From contig NZ_CP045651.1 in NCBI RefSeq assembly GCF_009557455.1, forward strand, positions 1,302,001 to 1,366,000: 64,000 nucleotides of DNA, written 5' to 3'. This document shows positions 60,499-64,000 of this stretch, one piece after another. Position numbers and translations under genes: made by a program. Numbering within the stretch: the stretch's first letter is position 1; each line of letters opens with the position of its first letter. The notes below the pieces were generated by a model. The model saw only the letters and a list, made by a program, of their open reading frames with translations, ran no database searches and was not told the origin of the DNA. The DNA is from Alistipes sp. dk3624 (GTDB lineage: Bacteria; Bacteroidota; Bacteroidia; Bacteroidales; Rikenellaceae).

Positions 60499-61577
60499 AT
60501 TCCGTTATTCATTGATAGTAAATACGAATATGGACTATTTCTCAAAACGTCTTGTTTATCTATATTATAGGAAATTAATGTAGATATGACAGAAATGCCT
60601 GCACCTGCTAATAATGCAGAGGGGATAGATATTCCCAACAAAGCTGCAGGTATAGTAGTTGCACCTGTTGAGAAAAACGATATTTTCATAAGATTATTGA
60701 CAAACGTTTTTATACCTGCTCCATTCAGAGACTTTTTTAGATTATTATATCCCGGCAAAAATTGATTTACATATATATCACTGACTTGTTGCCGTATCTG
60801 TTCTATTGTTGCATCGACTGGAATATTTCTGGTAAGACTTTCGATATTCATTCTAAACAATCCTAATTCATCTTGATGTTGTCTTTTAAATTTAATAATA
60901 TCATCAATCGAAACCTCATCCGATATAGTTATTCCATTAAAGGATAAATCCATAAGAATACCTTGAGCTAATTGATGCCCTCTATTACGAATATGACGAT
61001 CTCTCCACTGATAATCCCAATGATTGTATATTGCTACTTGGTTATCAAGCCTTGCTAAATTACTAAAATTAGAGGTGTGAGTATTGTCTGTTAGAGGTGC
61101 AATGCTATGCTGCTCGCATAGTCGATTTGTGAGTAATGTCATATAAAAATTGGCAAAACCTCCACTTACATGAAGCCAACCATCTTTATCCATATACTCT
61201 CGTAGTTGATACCATATTTCATGAGCCATTTTCTCCGGATGAATTCGATGAATTTCTCGAATTTCTCTCGGCAATTTTTGGAGATGCATTGCAATTCCAT
61301 TTTCGGGATGAGTCAAAACTTGGTATCCCTCATTACTATTTAAGTAATTTAATACATCATTCGTTAATCCCTCTATTAAATCCATGTCGGAATTAACGAA
61401 AAGAGGTTTTATCACCCCTTCATCTGCTAAAAATTGGGTGGTACATTGTTTATATGGATGGTCTATTGATGATGGTACAATAGTATTAATTTCATCCCAA
61501 TACAAGATAGCTGTTTTAAGCCATGCCTCATTGGAAATATCAATTGTAGGATAATAAAGTGCACGAGTAAATGCCAT
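60495..61577 (-). CDS. DUF6236 family protein
   Basis: 360 residues. ALYYPTIDISNEAWLKTAILYWDEINTIVPSS at the N-terminus is the DUF6236 signature as I know it. The middle is helical. A hydrophobic C-terminal pair of segments (STGATTIPAALLGISIPSALLAGAGISVISTLISY) may insert into the membrane. The gene is much more AT-rich than its neighbours. It starts 34 nt after the DUF1016 nuclease, with which it probably shares a transcript. Function unknown; the accessory setting suggests defence or element maintenance. Confidence 0.75.
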   Translation of the reverse strand: MAFTRALYYPTIDISNEAWLKTAILYWDEINTIVPSSIDHPYKQCTTQFLADEGVIKPLFVNSDMDLIEGLTNDVLNYLNSNEGYQVLTHPENGIAMHLQKLPREIREIHRIHPEKMAHEIWYQLREYMDKDGWLHVSGGFANFYMTLLTNRLCEQHSIAPLTDNTHTSNFSNLARLDNQVAIYNHWDYQWRDRHIRNRGHQLAQGILMDLSFNGITISDEVSIDDIIKFKRQHQDELGLFRMNIESLTRNIPVDATIEQIRQQVSDIYVNQFLPGYNNLKKSLNGAGIKTFVNNLMKISFFSTGATTIPAALLGISIPSALLAGAGISVISTLISYNIDKQDVLRNSPYSYLLSMNNGI

Positions 61578-61610
61578 GATAAATATTATTTAATATGTTA
61601 TAATCCGATT

Positions 61611-62645
61611 TTAGTGTTGTAACCGATAGAACTCCTTTTGCCGTTCGATCTCCTCGCGTAGCTCCTCTTCGGTCGGCATATAGAGCATGTATTTCGAGGC
61701 GAACAGCCGGTCGTTGTCGTGCAACACGGAATAGCGTGCGATGTCCTCATCCGTTTCCGAGCAGAGAACGATGCCGATGGTCGGGTTGTCGCCCTCGCCG
61801 CGCACCCGTTCGTCGTACATCCGCACATACATATCCATCTGTCCTACGTCTTGGTGCGTGATGGTCGTCGTCTTGAGGTCGATCAGTACGAACGATTTGA
61901 GTATGTAGTTGTAGAAAACGAGGTCGATGAAGTAGTCTTTCTTTTCGGTGCGGACTAATTTCTGCCGTGCGACGAACGAGAAGCCCTTACCCAATTCGAG
62001 CAGGAATTTTTGCAGATTGCCGATGATGGCTCCCTCCAGCTCCGTTTCCGAAAAGTCGCTGTTGGGCGTAAGGCCTATGAACTCCGCGACGGTCGGGTTC
62101 TTGATGAACTCCATCCGGTCATGCTCGAACGGTTTTGTCAGCGTCCGCATTTCGGCTGTTACGTTTTCCTTATGCTGCGAGAGCAGCAACCGCTCGTAAT
62201 ACTGCGACCCTATATTGCGGTCGAGCGTGCGGTAGCTCCACATCTGTTCGGCGGCCTCTTTCAGATACCATGCGCGGGCATCGGCATTGGAAACGCTCAA
62301 CAGACGCTTGTAATGTGACCACGTCAAAATTCCCCACGCTGTGGGGAGTTTTTCGGGAAAGGCAAGATAGAACTGACGGAAATAGTACAACGTGTTGACG
62401 GAAAACCCCTTGCCGAACTCTGCCGTAAGCTCTTTCGACAGGGATTTTAACAACTGCGAGCCGTAATCCGCGCGGTCTTTTCCCTGCTGTTCCTGCTCCA
62501 CGATCCGCTTGCCCATCTGCCAATAAGCCTCGACCATCGCCGAGTTGATCGCGGCGTATGCCTTTTGGCGGGCATTGGTTACGATCCGCTTGATCTCTTG
62601 TATGAAATCAGGGGTATATAAAGCGGTAATATCGTCTTTTTTCAT
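61611..62645 (-). CDS. DUF1016 (YhcG-type) PD-(D/E)xK nuclease-family protein
   Basis: 344 residues. The N-terminal DUF1016_N part (INSAMVEAYWQMGKRIVEQEQQGKDRADYG) is followed by FSVNTLYYFRQFYLAFPE and LTWSHYKRLLSV. The C-terminal nuclease core has FIGLTPNSDFSETELEGAIIGNLQKFLLELGKGFSFVARQ and DYFIDLVFYNYILKSFVLIDLKT with the D...DxK set. The family is spread by mobile elements. Its own promoter TATTTTTG lies 22 nt upstream. Confidence 0.92.
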   Translation of the reverse strand: MKKDDITALYTPDFIQEIKRIVTNARQKAYAAINSAMVEAYWQMGKRIVEQEQQGKDRADYGSQLLKSLSKELTAEFGKGFSVNTLYYFRQFYLAFPEKLPTAWGILTWSHYKRLLSVSNADARAWYLKEAAEQMWSYRTLDRNIGSQYYERLLLSQHKENVTAEMRTLTKPFEHDRMEFIKNPTVAEFIGLTPNSDFSETELEGAIIGNLQKFLLELGKGFSFVARQKLVRTEKKDYFIDLVFYNYILKSFVLIDLKTTTITHQDVGQMDMYVRMYDERVRGEGDNPTIGIVLCSETDEDIARYSVLHDNDRLFASKYMLYMPTEEELREEIERQKEFYRLQH

Positions 62646-62666
62646 TGTTGCCGAATGATTTTACGA

Positions 62667-62674
62667 CAAAAATA
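62667..62674 (-). promoter_or_regulatory. -7 element (TATTTTTG) of the DUF1016-DUF6236 operon
   Basis: Exact minus-strand TAnnTTTG match 21 nt before the start at 62645. Confidence 0.6.
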
Positions 62675-62722
62675 CATAAATTAACGGAAGAACGCCGTAT
62701 GTTCTCCCGTTTATCGGTAAGG

Positions 62723-63328
62723 TTACCGCCTCGCCCGTTCTTTCTCCTCATCGCGCTGCATGCGCAGGTTCAGCCGCTCACGCAGCTTGTCGAGGAAATA
62801 GGTGCGGCTCTCGCTCTTGCAGCGTTTGATGTCCGTATAGGCGTTATAGCAATGGCTGTCCTTTATTTCCAGCCCGAATATCTGACCGAAAAACGCAGCC
62901 AGCTCCTTGATGTCGTTCTCTCCGTCGTTGATACAGCCGATCTCGTCGAACGCATAGATGATCTCCACCAACTCGACGAGACTACCCGTCCAGCGGAAAG
63001 GCGTGTCCGGAATATCGGATTTTTGCGCCGACAGCGGAGGCGTCTGGGTTTGGAGGTATCGAAACATCCGACGCACGAACGTCAGGGCTTTGCGGATAGG
63101 AATTGTATGGGAAGATTCCGCCTTGTGAATCTCGTGCAGACAGCCCAGTTCCTTTTCGATATAGGCGAGCGTGAAGATAAGGTGATGCCGCTGGGATGGC
63201 GGAGCGCAGCATACGGTGCAAACCTCTTTGATGAACTCGTTATATACCGACGGCGTTATGGTGCGGGCGTCGGCTCCGTCATTGATCAGACGGAAAAATT
63301 CGTTTTTTGTAAGTATGAGGAAATCCAT
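62723..63328 (-). CDS. RteC-like protein (conjugative-element regulation)
   Basis: 201 residues. The second half, RWTGSLVELVEIIYAFDEIGCINDGENDIKELAAFFGQIFGLEIKD and DIKRCKSESRTYFLDKLRERLNLRMQRDEEKERA, is the conserved RteC core. In CTnDOT, RteC activates excision-gene transcription. Here the neighbours are not a full conjugative element, so it is likely a leftover or orphan. The N-terminal half is less typical. No exact promoter match. Confidence 0.83.
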   Translation of the reverse strand: MDFLILTKNEFFRLINDGADARTITPSVYNEFIKEVCTVCCAPPSQRHHLIFTLAYIEKELGCLHEIHKAESSHTIPIRKALTFVRRMFRYLQTQTPPLSAQKSDIPDTPFRWTGSLVELVEIIYAFDEIGCINDGENDIKELAAFFGQIFGLEIKDSHCYNAYTDIKRCKSESRTYFLDKLRERLNLRMQRDEEKERARR

Positions 63329-63489
63329 TCAGTTTCTGTTTTTCGGGTTGTTGTACTCCGTGACTAATTACGTGTTGCGCACGCTTCACATAAGAACAAC
63401 CCCCTTTCCTGTGGAATGGATCGTATCGGATTGATAATTTATAAGTTATTGGATTGATTTTCGTATGACGAGCCGTTTCCACCCCGCAA

Positions 63490-63591
63490 GGGTCATAGGG
63501 TCATCCCTGCGATTGCGTATGCGAAAATACTATTATACCCCCTGCGGCTTGCAGCCGCAGGGGGTACAACGAAAACGGATAGCCCTGCCGC
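63490..63591 (+). repeat. Left arm of a ~100-bp inverted repeat
   Basis: Positions 63507-63571 (65 bases) are identical to the reverse complement of 63900-63964, and the flanks are similar to 63490 and 63591. The arm contains a 14-bp hairpin (TACCCCCTGCGGCT-TGC-AGCCGCAGGGGGTA). Confidence 0.9.
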
Positions 63592-63598
63592 AGAGCGG

Positions 63599-63805
63599 CT
63601 ATTCTTTCACGGGCCGGACGGAGAAGCCCCAGCTTTTCCCACTTGAAGGGCTCGGGCTGATTCCATTTTTGCTTATCATGAACTGACGCCCAGAATGGGT
63701 CGCAGTCGCTTGTCCCGTCCAGTAACCGTATGTATATCCGTCGTAATATATTACGTGGCCATCCGTATAGTACCGTATTCCTTGGCCTGGAATAAAGATC
63801 GTGCT
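63599..63805 (-). pseudogene. FISUMP-type C-terminal cassette without a gene
   Basis: The minus-strand frame 63805-63599 reads PGQGIRYYTDGHVIYYDGYTYGYWTGQ and SGRQFMISKNGISPSPSSGKSWGFSVRPVKE, the end of a FISUMP/fimbrillin-like surface protein (usual ending GFSVRPV/RC). No signal peptide or N-terminal part exists; the open frame upstream runs into the right repeat arm. It lies entirely between the two inverted repeats. Confidence 0.65.
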
Positions 63806-63880
63806 TCGCCGTTGAGTGATACACGCTTGCGCGGCGAGAGTTTCGACGTCCGCCCCGTTCGAGAATAACAAGAGAGCGGA

Positions 63881-63981
63881 GCGGCCGGGCATCCGTTTCC
63901 GTTGTACCCCCTGCGGCTGCAAGCCGCAGGGGGTATAATAGTATTTTCGCATACGCAATCGCAGAGACGGCCCTATGACCC
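63881..63981 (-). repeat. Right arm of the ~100-bp inverted repeat
   Basis: Reverse-complement copy of the left arm, about 290 bases away. The 65-base core is identical, with scattered differences in the flanks. The window ends 19 bases later, so any further copies or a recombinase are out of view. Confidence 0.9.
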
Positions 63982-64000
63982 CTCATTTGTGTCCTTAACG

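Noticed and set aside
63465-63981. CRISPR array from the repeated GC-rich hairpins
   Set aside because: Only two copies, in opposite orientation, with no regular spacers and no cas genes.

Overview
The window looks like chromosomal DNA of a Bacteroidales bacterium, most likely Rikenellaceae (Alistipes-like). The grounds are the GC-rich housekeeping backbone, the protein set (DUF4270, DUF3098, putative porin, YfhO, FISUMP, NVEALA-like peptide, RteC) and the Bacteroidetes promoter element TAnnTTTG, which I find at the right place upstream of many genes. This is inferred from recognised families; no database search was possible.

Layout. 1-23 kb is housekeeping: argS (cut by the left edge), a dihydrouridine synthase, an HtrA protease, rpoD, tRNA-Glu with rpsT, an aminotransferase, pepD, ispF, topA, a DUF4270 lipoprotein overlapping a short glycogen-synthase-like gene, then the minus-strand run YfhO-ftsX-DUF3098-uppP-truB-queA. 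A small operon of winged-helix protein, EEP hydrolase and calcineurin-like phosphatase follows, then rpmI-rplT. 24.1-26.2 kb is an AT-rich insert with a Cys-rich NVEALA-like peptide, a six-bladed beta-propeller lipoprotein and a CxxC lipoprotein. 26.3-39.7 kb returns to core genes: greA with an attenuator-like leader, an esterase, a secreted nitroreductase, recQ plus a DEDDy exonuclease, rpsP-rimM, two small HTH genes, a WecA/MraY-type transferase, a putative porin with an MltF-type transglycosylase, pssA, and a truncated sugar isomerase.

39.9-44.2 kb is an eroded mobile element. It holds a candidate structured RNA, an outer-membrane-protein fragment, a mobilization-protein fragment, a membrane protein/methyltransferase pair, a MarR-DUF4405-ferredoxin operon with a clear palindromic operator, a DUF3795 gene cut by an in-frame TGA, and an integrase fragment. 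44.2-50.2 kb is a hexuronate/ketodeoxygluconate catabolic operon (uxaC-kdgK-eda-MFS) divergent from a LacI-type regulator, with a perfect 20-bp palindrome between them. 50.7-59.6 kb carries an AraC regulator, bioA, a radical SAM protein, a GT87-like protein, prfB with its programmed frameshift, a CotH-kinase lipoprotein and an unknown exported protein.

59.8-64 kb is a second accessory region: two gene fragments meeting tail to head, a DUF6236 protein, a DUF1016 (YhcG) nuclease, an RteC-like protein, and at the edge a FISUMP C-terminal cassette between two inverted ~100-bp repeats, which could be a recombining or silent cassette. No rRNA, CRISPR array or intact transposase was seen.
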